A DNA stretch of 64,000 nt from Pararhizobium capsulatum DSM 1112 (GTDB lineage Bacteria; Pseudomonadota; Alphaproteobacteria; Rhizobiales; Rhizobiaceae): NCBI RefSeq assembly GCF_030814475.1, contig NZ_JAUSVF010000002.1, forward strand, positions 124,001-188,000, read 5' to 3'. Positions 8,647 to 16,829 of the stretch are shown here, piece after piece. Below the pieces are notes generated by a model, which saw nothing but the letters and a program-made list of their open reading frames with translations, was not told where the DNA came from and searched no databases. Within the stretch, counting starts at the first letter, position 1. Each line of letters opens with the position of its first letter. The position numbers were made by a program, and so were the translations under genes.

Positions 8647-9507
8647 TCACGGCTTCCAGGCAGGAACGTCGTCCGGCGATACGCCACCAAAGGATTCCAG
8701 CAGATAGGCTTTCTCAAGCTGCTTCAGCGTGCCGTCGGTCTTCATCGTCTCGATGAGCTTGTCGATGACAGGACCACTGGCCGAGCCCTTCGGGTAGATG
8801 CCCGCCGTCTGGCCGCCGGTCGAGTATTTGCCGATGGCAACGAGCTTGCCGCCGGAATTGGCCACCTGGCCGAGGACGATGCCGAGATCCGTCATGACGG
8901 CATCGACCTTGCCGGCCGCAGCAGCGGTAAACATTGAGGCGGTATCATCGAAAACGTCGAGATTTTCGACCTTCAGCGTCTCCTGGATGAAGGGGATCAT
9001 CGTCGTACCGGCCTGGGTGCCGAGATGCGCGGCCTTGATCGTCTCTTCATTCAGGGTCGAACCGGCTTTTGCAGCCAGACCGTAGTCGGACGTGGCGTAG
9101 GGAACCGAGAAGTCGACGACTTTCTTGCGGGGCTCCGTCACGGAAATCAGCGCAAGCGCAATGTCGAAATCCTTGTTCTGACCGGCGACGATCGAATCGA
9201 AGGAAGCGTTGACCAGCTTGACCTTGTCAAGCCCCAGGCGATGGGCGATATTGACGGCCATGCAGAATTCGTAGCCATCCTTGATGGTATCGGGCGTATC
9301 ACCGTTGAACTGGCCGACCGCCGGCAGGTTGATGATAACCGTAAACTGGCCGGGAACGGCCGGGGTGATCGAGGCGCTGCCCTTTTCCCCTGTCAGCGGG
9401 CAATCGCCATAGCCTTCGGCTGCCATGGCCGAACCTACGGCTGCAAAGGTTAGGGCGATTGCCAGGAGAGTGCGCTTGGCAAGCGTTGTGATGCTGGAGA
9501 TGGTCAT
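8647..9507 (-). CDS. Amino-acid ABC transporter periplasmic binding protein
   Basis: A 286-residue family 3 solute-binding protein. A clear signal peptide is visible (MTISSITTLAKRTLLAIALTF, then AVGSAMA before AEGYG), so it is exported to the periplasm. The mature part shows family features such as GDTPDTIKDGYEFCMAVNIAHRLG, SFDSIVAGQNKDFDIALALISVTEPRKKVVDFSVPYATSDYGLA, and a C-terminal lobe with DAVMTDLGIVLGQV. It is the first structural gene of the transporter, with the permease starting 13 bases after its stop. Several features suggest an amino-acid ligand, but the specific ligand cannot be predicted; D-amino acids are suggested only by the neighbouring genes. Confidence 0.93.
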   Translation of the reverse strand: MTISSITTLAKRTLLAIALTFAAVGSAMAAEGYGDCPLTGEKGSASITPAVPGQFTVIINLPAVGQFNGDTPDTIKDGYEFCMAVNIAHRLGLDKVKLVNASFDSIVAGQNKDFDIALALISVTEPRKKVVDFSVPYATSDYGLAAKAGSTLNEETIKAAHLGTQAGTTMIPFIQETLKVENLDVFDDTASMFTAAAAGKVDAVMTDLGIVLGQVANSGGKLVAIGKYSTGGQTAGIYPKGSASGPVIDKLIETMKTDGTLKQLEKAYLLESFGGVSPDDVPAWKP

Positions 9508-9547
9508 TGTTCCCTTTCTTATGATCGTTTGTGGTGGTTTCCGGGTT

Positions 9548-10411
9548 CTACGGGAGCACGCTCGGCTGTGCCAAAGCGAGTTCCAGATAGATGGTCTGCA
9601 GACGGCGCGTTATCGGGCCAGGAGTGCCGTCTCCGACGACGCGATCTGCAATTTTGATGACGGGTGTTACAAGGCTGGAGGCGCTCGTAAGGAAGGCCTC
9701 CCTGGCCTCATGGGCCTCTGCGACGGTAAACAGCCGCTCCTCGATCCGCAGGCCCTGCTCTGACGCTATCTTGAGCACGGCCTGCCGCGTGCAGCCGGGC
9801 AAAACAGCATGGGAATTGGGCCGGACGACCAGGGCGCCGTCGCTGGTGATGATATAGGCGGTCGAGGATGCGCCCTCGGTGATACAGCCGTCCTCGACCA
9901 GCCAGGCTTCGTGAAAACCAGCACTCCTGGCGCTTTTCTTGGCCAGAACCTGCGCCAAAAGCATCACGGTCTTGATATCCCGCCGGGCCCAGCGGGTGTC
10001 GTCCATGATGGCAACCGCCACGCCATTCTTCACGGAAGCGGTATCACGGAGCGTTTTTGCCTGGGTAAAGGCGACAAAGGTTGGCTTCATGTCCTCGGCA
10101 AAGCCAAAATCCCGATCGGCCGTGCCCCGCGTCACCTGCAGGTAGACCACCCCTTCGAGCAGGTCGTTGCGGCGGATCAGTTCGGCCTGAATCTCGGCAA
10201 TATCGGCGACAGTCAACGGCATCGGGATCAGGATTTCCCGCACCGAACGTTCCAATCGGGCCAGATGAAGATCGTTGTCGATCAGCCGCCCATTGAGCAC
10301 GGCGCTGACCTCGTAAATCCCGTCCGCGAACAGGAAACCACGATCAAATACGGAAATTTTCGCTTCGTTTTCAGGCAGATATTCCCCGTCAACATAGACT
10401 GTCCTGCTCAC
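9548..10411 (-). CDS. dat: D-amino-acid transaminase (PLP fold type IV)
   Basis: A 287-residue class IV aminotransferase resembling D-alanine aminotransferases, which interconvert D-amino acids and 2-oxo acids. The start MSRTVYVDGEYLPENEAKISV followed by FDRGFLFADGIYEV is the characteristic N-terminus. The cofactor lysine is in RRDIKTVMLLAQ (near residue 145), followed by the conserved glutamate segment ITEGASSTAYII. The C-terminal FLTSASSLVTPV contributes to phosphate binding. It is the first gene of the minus-strand run ahead of the binding protein and is divergent from a LysR regulator. Branched-chain transaminase or aminodeoxychorismate lyase are related alternatives, but the N-terminal segment fits D-amino-acid transaminase best. 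Confidence 0.88.
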   Translation of the reverse strand: MSRTVYVDGEYLPENEAKISVFDRGFLFADGIYEVSAVLNGRLIDNDLHLARLERSVREILIPMPLTVADIAEIQAELIRRNDLLEGVVYLQVTRGTADRDFGFAEDMKPTFVAFTQAKTLRDTASVKNGVAVAIMDDTRWARRDIKTVMLLAQVLAKKSARSAGFHEAWLVEDGCITEGASSTAYIITSDGALVVRPNSHAVLPGCTRQAVLKIASEQGLRIEERLFTVAEAHEAREAFLTSASSLVTPVIKIADRVVGDGTPGPITRRLQTIYLELALAQPSVLP

Positions 10412-10499
10412 GCCAAACCTCGGTGGATATGCTTCAATTCGCTTACCGGGATGACGCTAGGGAAAAGAGGATGGACTGGCCAATGCTATGTATTCCAAT

Positions 10500-10522
10500 C
10501 CTTATGCGATAAATGCATAGGA
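10500..10522. promoter_or_regulatory. Candidate LysR operator between dat and the lysR gene
   Basis: In the 169-base divergent intergenic region, TATGC and GCATA (10503-10507, 10515-10519) form an inverted repeat around a 7-base AT-rich centre, flanked by CCT and AGG. The T-N11-A-like symmetry and its position between the divergent genes are what a LysR-type regulator would be expected to bind. Assignment rests on position and symmetry only. Confidence 0.4.
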
Positions 10523-10580
10523 TTTAGGCGGCAGGCCTCGGTATATCGAAGACGGAGAATTTGGCGGAGGTCGACCCCCC

Positions 10581-11474
10581 ATGGAATTGAAATGGCTTGA
10601 GGATTTCACCGCACTTGCCGCGACGCTTTCGTTCTCGCGCGCAGCCGAGGAGCGTAACGTGACGCAATCCGCCTTCAGCCGGCGTATCAAGCAGCTGGAA
10701 ATGTGGCTGGGCGTGACCCTGGTCAGCCGTGCGACCTTTCCGGCCGAACTGACAAAGCAGGGCCGCGCTTTCCTGCCCGTGGCCCAGGAAGCCATTCGTA
10801 ATTTTTACACCACGCGCGACGCACTTCGGCCAGCAAGCAAGAGCCAGAACCAGACGATCACCTTTTCAGCACTGCATACGCTGACCGTGACGTTTTTCCC
10901 GGAATGGCTGAACGAGGTGAAGGAACGCCTTGGCCCGCTCCGCTCGCGCCTCAGCCCCGACAAGGGCGGGATCGAGGAGAATATCGGAACACTGGTTGAC
11001 GGAGAATCCGATTTTCTGCTGACCTACGCCCACCCTTCCGTTCCCGTCCTGCTCGATACTGAACGGTTTCCCTATCTGGTTCTTGGAAGGGAACGGGTAA
11101 TCCCCGCCTCCCGTCCCGAGGCAAACGGTCCAACGCTCGATCGCAGCATAAGCGATGCCAGCCCCCTGCCCTATCTCAGCTACGGAGACTTTTCCTTCTT
11201 CGGGGTGGCGCTCAACAAGATGTTTGCGGCGCGCCCATCCTTCGAAACCCGAATTGTTCACGAAAACACCATCTCCATCGGGCTGAAGACGATGGCAATG
11301 GCCGGTTGGGGAACGGCATGGCTGCCGCAGAGCCTTATTGCTCGAGAACTGGCAGACGGTGAACTGGTGCGTGCCAGCGATGATCCGAGTTGGGACCTGG
11401 AGGTTGAAATCCGCATCTACCGGCACGCTTCAGCCGGCCGTCCAATCGTCGAATCGTTCTGGCGGGCGCTCTAA
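10581..11474 (+). CDS. LysR family transcriptional regulator
   Basis: A 297-residue LysR-type regulator. The N-terminal winged helix-turn-helix spans about residues 1-60 (MELKWLEDFTALAATLSFSR, then AAEERNVTQSAFSRRIKQLE, a textbook LysR DNA-binding helix). Residues 90-297 form a periplasmic-binding-like effector domain. A strong GGAGG ribosome site lies 10 bases before the ATG. It is transcribed divergently from the D-amino-acid transaminase and importer genes, so it most likely controls them in response to an amino acid or peptide ligand. The effector is not predictable from sequence. Confidence 0.93.
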   Translation: MELKWLEDFTALAATLSFSRAAEERNVTQSAFSRRIKQLEMWLGVTLVSRATFPAELTKQGRAFLPVAQEAIRNFYTTRDALRPASKSQNQTITFSALHTLTVTFFPEWLNEVKERLGPLRSRLSPDKGGIEENIGTLVDGESDFLLTYAHPSVPVLLDTERFPYLVLGRERVIPASRPEANGPTLDRSISDASPLPYLSYGDFSFFGVALNKMFAARPSFETRIVHENTISIGLKTMAMAGWGTAWLPQSLIARELADGELVRASDDPSWDLEVEIRIYRHASAGRPIVESFWRAL

Positions 11475-11497
11475 TTCGAGCAGTTGGGAGGTCAGCG

Positions 11498-11812
11498 TCA
11501 GTGATGCGCGTGATCTCCATTTCTCCTGCGGGTCGCGGCCGCCTTCTTTGCAGACGCTGAACGCTCTGCAGCCGGCCGTTCCGCCGAAGCCTTGCCACCC
11601 TTGCGCCCACCTTTCTCGGCGGAAACAGGGGTATCGGGCTTTCCACGACCCGAACCAGACTTGTTGCCGCCGCCACTTTCCTTGTTGACGGTTGCCCAGG
11701 CGCGACGCTCGGCTTCCTTTTCAGAAACGCCACGATCCTCATAACCTTCCGCAATGTGGTCAGCCTTGCGCTCCTGCTTGTCGGTGTATTTAGATTTGTC
11801 TCCACGGGGCAT
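11498..11812 (-). CDS. Small basic, low-complexity conserved protein (rhizobial plasmid-stabilisation-like)
   Basis: A 104-residue hydrophilic protein. The N-terminal MPRGDKSKYTDKQERKADHI followed by AEGYEDRGVSEKEAERRAW forms a predicted helical segment. The C-terminal half is Gly/Lys/Ala-rich, with KGGRKGGKASAERPAAERS and an Arg/His end, suggesting nucleic-acid binding or a disordered tail. Similar rhizobial proteins are often labelled plasmid stabilisation proteins, but no mechanism is established and I would not rely on that name. It lies just beyond the repABC operon end and points the same way as it. Confidence 0.7.
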   Translation of the reverse strand: MPRGDKSKYTDKQERKADHIAEGYEDRGVSEKEAERRAWATVNKESGGGNKSGSGRGKPDTPVSAEKGGRKGGKASAERPAAERSASAKKAAATRRRNGDHAHH

Positions 11813-11879
11813 GGAACCCTCCCTTGTTGGTAACGCAAGAAAAATGCGTGGACCGTAAGGAAAGTTCCGTGACCGCTTC

Positions 11880-12191
11880 TCAGGGAACGATGCGCTCCAT
11901 TTCGGCCGTCTTTTCTGCCATTCTGTCCGAGTAGCGACGCATCATTTCCACCTGGACCTCGGTCTGGAACGTCAGGACCTGCTGATGGACGTCATCCTCC
12001 GAGCAGCCAAGCGCGGTAAGACTTTCTGCGAGTACCCGGCATTCCGAACGCCAGTAGGTTACAGCAGCATCGCCATGGACATTTTCCAGTTCGCGGGCGC
12101 AGCGCCGGATCGTTGCCTTCCTGCCGGACAGGGGAAAGGCCACGACCTTTTCAGCATCCAACATCGTCTCGTTCCTGCGTAGCAACGCCAT
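11880..12191 (-). CDS. DUF6074 family small protein
   Basis: A 103-residue protein matching the rhizobial DUF6074 pattern: a VVAFPLSGRKATIRRCAREL start, then YWRSECRVLAESLTALGCSE and a helical C-terminus ending QVEMMRRYSDRMAE. These proteins are common on rhizobial plasmids and near phage-like regions; no function is known. The ATG at 12191 has an AGGAG 9 bases upstream; an internal ATG at 12164 (MLDAEKV) also has a reasonable site and would give a 94-residue form. It lies downstream of repC on the same strand. Confidence 0.75.
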   Translation of the reverse strand: MALLRRNETMLDAEKVVAFPLSGRKATIRRCARELENVHGDAAVTYWRSECRVLAESLTALGCSEDDVHQQVLTFQTEVQVEMMRRYSDRMAEKTAEMERIVP

Positions 12192-12312
12192 ACACTCGTT
12201 CTCCTGAATCAGTCCTCCAAGATTTACAAAGCTCTTGGTTAACGCTTCGTATCGATTGAAGAATTTGCCAGAGCTTTTCGCGTTCGAAGCGATCTGAAAG
12301 CAGAAAGTTCAG

Positions 12313-13527
12313 CTATCCAGCCTTTCTGGCCCCATGCCCGTTGGCTCGCAGAAGCGCCATGATCATCGGCCCCAGCGAGAATTCCTCGCGCTCTGCCCGG
12401 CGTGTCAGGTCGCGGAGATATCCACCGGGCGAATTGATATGTCTGGAGCGTTCCAGAATGCAGGCGATAGCCGCCGCGGCATTTTCAGGACCCAGGACTT
12501 CGCAAGCCCGCTGATAGGCACTGGGGCTAACTGCCAGCATGGAACGGACCACGACCGCAGCCGTTGTCAGGTCACGCCAACTCGAAACCTTGCCCCCTGG
12601 CCCGTAGGCCCAAATCTCCGGGCAGGCTGAAAGAACTACAGAAAGGGGAAATACCTTTTGCGGTTCGTTCAACCGTTTCGGCTCTTCCACTGGTTTTGCG
12701 CAGTCTTTTGGTTCAAAGCGAGGTTCAGATTCAGTAAGAGGTTGTGTATCTGAATTCTGTATGTGCCAGCCATTTTGGGCGTCATTGCCGTCCGTATTGT
12801 CAATTTTTACTTTCAATTCCAGCCGGTTAACGACTTCTTCGCGGAACATCTCCATTTCTTCGAGGATGGGAGCTATTTCCGCGACGCCGCAAGCGCGGGG
12901 TAGGGAGTAAACGAGGGTACGAAACTGGAGCTGAATGCTGCCCCAATCGCCAAGTGCCCCCTCGTCCATCGCTGTTTCAATTAGCTTGGCAATATCCCTC
13001 CGGCAGAGCGAAACACGCTCCTTGAGGCGTTGAAGTTGCAGGCGCTGCCTCGAAACCTGATCAGCCAGCGTCAGAATTTCCGTCATCCGGGCCAACAGCG
13101 GCGCAAGCGAGAAGCCGAATGCGTGATTAATTTGGCCGGCAATGTCCTTGCGGGCATAACGTTTTCCGTTCGGGCTATCCTTGCGGGTGAGTAGCCCAGC
13201 TGCGACCAGGGCCGCGAGATGGCGCCTGAGCGTCGTTTCAGCCATACCGTGGGTACGCAATGAAAGCTGCGTGTTCGAAGGAAACACGACAAGTACATCC
13301 TCGGCCGAGAGCTTAGTATGCGGATGGAAGCTCAGAAGCGCGTTGAGCACTGACAGCGCGCGATCGGAAATACCGAGCAAAGGCTTTGCCTCGCACAGCG
13401 CCCGAAATAGTTTCCATTTGTCGATCGATGCGTCTGTATCGACCTTGGCTGCGGCGATCTGATTCGACAGCATGCCAAGCGTCATCGTCCGCCGCCCAAA
13501 GGGCGTCGAGACATATCCCGTTTCCAT
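12313..13527 (-). CDS. repC: RepC replication initiator, locus 1
   Basis: A 404-residue RepC, the replication initiator of repABC plasmids; the protein acts in cis at an origin inside its own gene. The N-terminus METGYVSTPFGRRTMTLGML is the family signature, and residues 55-160 contain the winged-helix DNA-binding domain (VFPSNTQLSLRTHGMAETTL, then RRHLAALVAAGLLTRKDSPN). The C-terminal RSRHINSPGGYLRDLTRRAE is also conserved. ATG 13527 has AAGG 8 bases upstream; an in-frame GTG at 13536 lies inside that site. The central part is AT-rich. It is homologous to the locus 3 RepC but clearly diverged. It follows repA and repB on the same transcript, with a ctRNA gene in between. Confidence 0.95.
   Translation of the reverse strand: METGYVSTPFGRRTMTLGMLSNQIAAAKVDTDASIDKWKLFRALCEAKPLLGISDRALSVLNALLSFHPHTKLSAEDVLVVFPSNTQLSLRTHGMAETTLRRHLAALVAAGLLTRKDSPNGKRYARKDIAGQINHAFGFSLAPLLARMTEILTLADQVSRQRLQLQRLKERVSLCRRDIAKLIETAMDEGALGDWGSIQLQFRTLVYSLPRACGVAEIAPILEEMEMFREEVVNRLELKVKIDNTDGNDAQNGWHIQNSDTQPLTESEPRFEPKDCAKPVEEPKRLNEPQKVFPLSVVLSACPEIWAYGPGGKVSSWRDLTTAAVVVRSMLAVSPSAYQRACEVLGPENAAAAIACILERSRHINSPGGYLRDLTRRAEREEFSLGPMIMALLRANGHGARKAG
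12745..12759 (-). other. Candidate oriV core motif inside repC, locus 1
   Basis: Read on the repC strand, this is CAGAATTCAGATACA, in an AT-rich dip within repC. The motif CAGAATTCARATACA also occurs inside the repC of locus 3 (30253-30267), though the surrounding coding sequence has diverged. In repABC plasmids the origin is known to lie in an AT-rich region inside repC, so this shared motif is a good candidate for the RepC binding or melting site. The conserved peptide IQNS could partly explain the match. Confidence 0.5.
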
Positions 13528-13614
13528 ATCCTTCACCTTTCACGAGGCAAAAGAAATTCGATCACCAAAAACGGTGCCAAGACTCTTGACTATGATTCGC
13601 GGAAATGGGATTCT

Positions 13615-13675
13615 CTAATTGCTACATACAGAGAAGGGCTTCCACGACGGCAACGTTTGGGGGCCTTTTTCTTTT
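13615..13675 (+). ncRNA. Antisense countertranscribed RNA (ctRNA/incA), locus 1
   Basis: It lies in the repB-repC gap, on the strand opposite repABC, as in all characterised repABC plasmids, where it represses repC and causes incompatibility. It ends in a stem (AGGGCTTCC pairing with GGGGGCC, with G-U pairs) followed by TTTTTCTTTT, a rho-independent terminator. A TTGACT hexamer at 13586-13591 followed 17 bases later by GATTCT is a likely promoter. The RNA and terminator core closely match the one in locus 3. The exact 5' end is inferred. Confidence 0.8.
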
Positions 13676-13680
13676 GCGGG

Positions 13681-14664
13681 TTAGTCTCCTGATTGTTTCT
13701 GTTTGAACTCGGTGTAGAGCGTATCAAGCTTTTCAGCCACGAATGCGCCGAAGCTTGTCGCGTCCTCAGCCTTGAAGGCGAGCGTATAGGAGCGGCCACC
13801 GCTGCGGATATCGGCAGCAATCCGCCCCGAACCATCCGCCGTCCAGCGCGTCGCAGTGTTCTTCTTCGAAGCCTTGTCGGTCAGATAGGCAAAGACCAGC
13901 TCGAATCGCGTATCCGAGGTGGCTGTCTTGAACGACGGCGCTGTCACAACGCTTTCCAACGAACTGTTGGGACGTGAGGGAACCAGCTCCGCGAGAGCAA
14001 GCCAGCGGCGGCGGCCGATCGAGGGCGCATTGCCGATCGAATGAACCAGCCGATGCGGGATCTGGCGCACGACGGAAATCATCTTGGAAAGCTCGGTCTT
14101 GTCGGTGGACAGCGCCTGCATGACAATCGGGCGTTCGAAGCCGCGCTCCTCGAGCGCATAGGCAAAGAGCGCGCGCTCGATATAGGACAAATTCTGGCGT
14201 GCGGAATTTTCGATGCCCTGGGCAACGACCAGCTCGCGATCTTCCAGCGGGCGGATGATAGCTTTGACGGGTCGCCCGAGAAGCTGGGCTGCCTGCAGGC
14301 GACGATGGCCATACGCGACCTGATAACGATTCGGTTTCGACGGGTGCACGCGCACGAGGATAGGTACTTCCTGCCCACCCTCGGCAATCGAGCGCACCAG
14401 CTCGTCATCAGGCTCGATGGCATCCTCGCCCATGCGATCGCGAATGAAGGAGGCGTCGATCGTTTTCGGATCGAGATCGACCACCTGCTCGCCTGCGCGG
14501 ATCGCCTGCTTGAGAGCGTTGGTTTCCTCTTCCATGCGCCCAAGCGTCAACGCCATGGTGCGCACCGGGCCGGCCGGATCGCGGCGCTCTTCCTCGGAGT
14601 TGGCCGCGGCCAACTCTTCGACGGCCTCGTCGAAAATGTTCTTGAGCCGATCTTTCCTGCTCAT
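13681..14664 (-). CDS. repB: RepB centromere-binding partition protein, locus 1
   Basis: A 327-residue ParB-family protein that binds parS and works with RepA in plasmid partition. ATG 14664 overlaps the repA stop as ATGA, so it is preferred over 14676. Early residues are MSRKDRLKNIFDEAVEELAA; the ELAAANS segment is encoded by a parS palindrome (14599-14614). The ParB domain shows VPILVRVHPSKPNRYQVAYGHRRLQAAQLL and QGIENSARQNLSYIERALFA, followed by a helix-turn-helix region and the RepB C-terminal domain (RRRWLALAELV). About 35-45% of residues appear shared with RepB of loci 2 and 3 by eye, so they are paralogues of distinct lineages. Confidence 0.95.
   Translation of the reverse strand: MSRKDRLKNIFDEAVEELAAANSEEERRDPAGPVRTMALTLGRMEEETNALKQAIRAGEQVVDLDPKTIDASFIRDRMGEDAIEPDDELVRSIAEGGQEVPILVRVHPSKPNRYQVAYGHRRLQAAQLLGRPVKAIIRPLEDRELVVAQGIENSARQNLSYIERALFAYALEERGFERPIVMQALSTDKTELSKMISVVRQIPHRLVHSIGNAPSIGRRRWLALAELVPSRPNSSLESVVTAPSFKTATSDTRFELVFAYLTDKASKKNTATRWTADGSGRIAADIRSGGRSYTLAFKAEDATSFGAFVAEKLDTLYTEFKQKQSGD
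14599..14614. promoter_or_regulatory. parS site of locus 1
   Basis: GTTGGCCGCGGCCAAC is a perfect palindrome that fits the repABC centromere consensus GTTNNCNGCNGNNAAC. It lies within the 5' part of repB and encodes the AAAN run of that protein. Its inner bases differ from the sites of loci 2 and 3. No second copy was seen near locus 1. Confidence 0.85.
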
Positions 14665-15863
14665 GACCGCCCCCATGCCCGGTGGATGCTGGACAGCACT
14701 TCAGCATTGGCCGCATTCACCGATTCCAGCGCACGGTCGTAGGTCGACTTGCGCACCTGGCCTTTTTCAATTTCGTAAAGTGTCTGCTTTGTCAGGCCCG
14801 CATCGGCAATCGAGGTTGATTTCAGGATAGTTGCCGTCAGCACGTCGGTTCCGAAGAGATTGCGCAACAGCGCGACGATCTGTGACTGCGGCGCATCAAA
14901 GGGTTCGTGCCGGGTCACGACATATTTGACGAAATCATGGGTCAGATCGCCGCCAGCCTTGCGCACAACAGACAGCAGATCAGACGTCATCAACAGGAAC
15001 TGAGACATGGAGGCGACATCGACCATTTGCGGATGGATGGTGATGAGAAGCGACGTTGCGGCGCAGACGGCGCCGAGCGTCAGATAACCGAGCTGTGGCG
15101 GGCAGTCGATAATGACTATATCATAGTCCTGCTCCACTTCGGCGATGGCAAGGCCCACGCGCTTGAAAAACAGCGTATCCGTGCCGCCACGACGATCATG
15201 AAGCGCGCCGGGTGTCTCGTGTTCGAACTCCATCAGTTCCAGATTGCCGGGAACAAGATCGAGCCCATCGAAATAGGTCTTGCGGATGATATCGGACAGC
15301 GGCCGGCGCTTGGCGTCGTCATAACGGATCGCGCCGTAAAGCGTATCGCCCTCTTCAAGATCGAATTCTGGTTGAACGCCCAGCAGAGCCGAAAGCGACG
15401 CCTGCGGATCGAGATCGATCGTCAGCACACGGTAACCTTGGAGCGCGAGATATTGTGCGAGATAAAGCGCCGTCGTGGTCTTTGCCGAGCCGCCCTTGAA
15501 GTTTGTCACCGCAATCGTCTGCAGTCGCTCGCCCAAACGGCGGTGCGGCATATAGCTTAGCGCGTCCTTCGGCTTGATCGACGCCATATGTTGGCGAAGT
15601 TCGTTAATCTGAGACAGTGTATAGGAGCGGCGGCCGTTGCTGGTGAGCCGTGGGGTCGGCCCCTTGCCGTCGAGTGACAGCTGACGCAGGTAGCCGTCGG
15701 ACACGCCGATAAGCTGGGCGGCCTCGCCGGAGGAAAACGTTCGAAGTGTTTTTGAGGAATTTGGCGGAAACAGCCGTTCTCGCAGCAGCTTGAGCTGCTT
15801 CGATAGCTGCCTGGCATGCCGCTCGATGCGGATGTCAGTCGTCGCGACGGTTTCCATGTTCAC
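14661..15863 (-). CDS. repA: RepA partition ATPase (ParA family), locus 1
   Basis: A 400-residue ParA-type ATPase that segregates the plasmid and autorepresses the operon. The N-terminal 110 residues hold a winged-helix/MerR-like domain (SGEAAQLIGVSDGYLRQLSL). The ATPase has a deviant Walker A KGGSAKTT at about residue 126, switch-like DLDPQASLSALLG, and Walker B IVIIDCPPQLGYLTLGA. The start is uncertain: GTG 15863 has AAGGAA 9 bases upstream, while ATG 15857, two codons later, is 15 bases away; a longer frame reaches 15968 but lacks family similarity. Its stop is coupled to repB. Confidence 0.95.
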   Translation of the reverse strand: MNMETVATTDIRIERHARQLSKQLKLLRERLFPPNSSKTLRTFSSGEAAQLIGVSDGYLRQLSLDGKGPTPRLTSNGRRSYTLSQINELRQHMASIKPKDALSYMPHRRLGERLQTIAVTNFKGGSAKTTTALYLAQYLALQGYRVLTIDLDPQASLSALLGVQPEFDLEEGDTLYGAIRYDDAKRRPLSDIIRKTYFDGLDLVPGNLELMEFEHETPGALHDRRGGTDTLFFKRVGLAIAEVEQDYDIVIIDCPPQLGYLTLGAVCAATSLLITIHPQMVDVASMSQFLLMTSDLLSVVRKAGGDLTHDFVKYVVTRHEPFDAPQSQIVALLRNLFGTDVLTATILKSTSIADAGLTKQTLYEIEKGQVRKSTYDRALESVNAANAEVLSSIHRAWGRS

Positions 15864-16209
15864 GCGGCTAGTTTCCTTTGATGCGGTTTTAAGGCGTGAT
15901 GCACTCAAAAACCGTATCGAAAACATGACACGATTCGGATGTGGCGGCAAATAGCCGGGTAGCAACAATGACTCCGGCTATACGTTGAGAAAACCCTATT
16001 CTTTTATTGGCTTCGACAAGTGGATTGCACGCATTGCGAGTCGCCAGCAGACTCTATCCGCAGATAAGACATACGGAGCAGCGTCCTCGCACGTCACCGG
16101 GCGAGAATCGAAAGCGCACAATTCAGCGCAACACCGCCTTCAGTGCAGCCTTTGCCTCCAAAAGCAGCGCCAGGTAACGATCCCGCAGATCCTCCCCTGC
16201 CGTATGGGC

Positions 16210-16800
16210 AGCCGGCGCGCCGATATTAAAGGCGACAACTGTGCCTCCCCCTGTCGTTTTCCACCGGAACGGCGATCATACAGAGGCCTATCCCCAGTTC
16301 TTGGTTGATTACGGCATAGCCCTTAAGCGGAATTTTTGCGAGCTCCTGCATCAACGGGTCGGGATCGATCTTGGTGAACGCCGTCTTTCCTGCAGGTCCA
16401 ATCTCGGCAAGATCGCCCTCGCCTCCCGTCAGAGCGGCAAGGAGACCGCGCCGTGAAGGGCGCAATAGGCTGGCAAGCACAAGTCCGTAGTCAGGTTGAC
16501 CAACATGACCCGCTTCAAGGCCGCACGGGCAAAATACTCCACCTTCGTGCCATCCTGTACAGAGGGGCAGGCGCTCTGGCCTGCCTGTTGGGAAAGCTGA
16601 TGCGGGGGGCTCGATAATCGTCGGCAGCGCCGTGGCCTCCAGATAAGAACGTACGAGCCACGAGATGCACGGTGTCAGCGCGAAGAGCTTGCCATGGTAG
16701 TCGGCACAGCCGAGCTTGGCCAGCAGCGAGCAGGCAAGCTTCTAGCGGGTTTCGCCAAGCGCCTCGATCGCCGTCAACCCCGAGCATAACAACTGACGAA
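16210..16800 (-). pseudogene. Decayed IclR-type regulator (PcaR-like)
   Basis: Fragments on the minus strand, spread over more than one frame, match an IclR-family regulator of the PcaR/PobR group. The clearest piece is near 16240-16420, LQELAKIPLKGYAVINQELG followed by IGLCMIAVPV, where the intact family has (Y)AV.DQE.E.GLRSIAVP. Upstream pieces (KLACSLLAKLGCADYHGKLF) match the HTH-to-linker part and are interrupted by a stop codon. No intact start or continuous frame remains. It is divergent from a decayed thiolase, an arrangement seen for pcaR and pca genes of aromatic catabolism. Confidence 0.7.
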
Positions 16801-16829
16801 GTCCGTTGCTTGCATACGTCATCTCTCAC

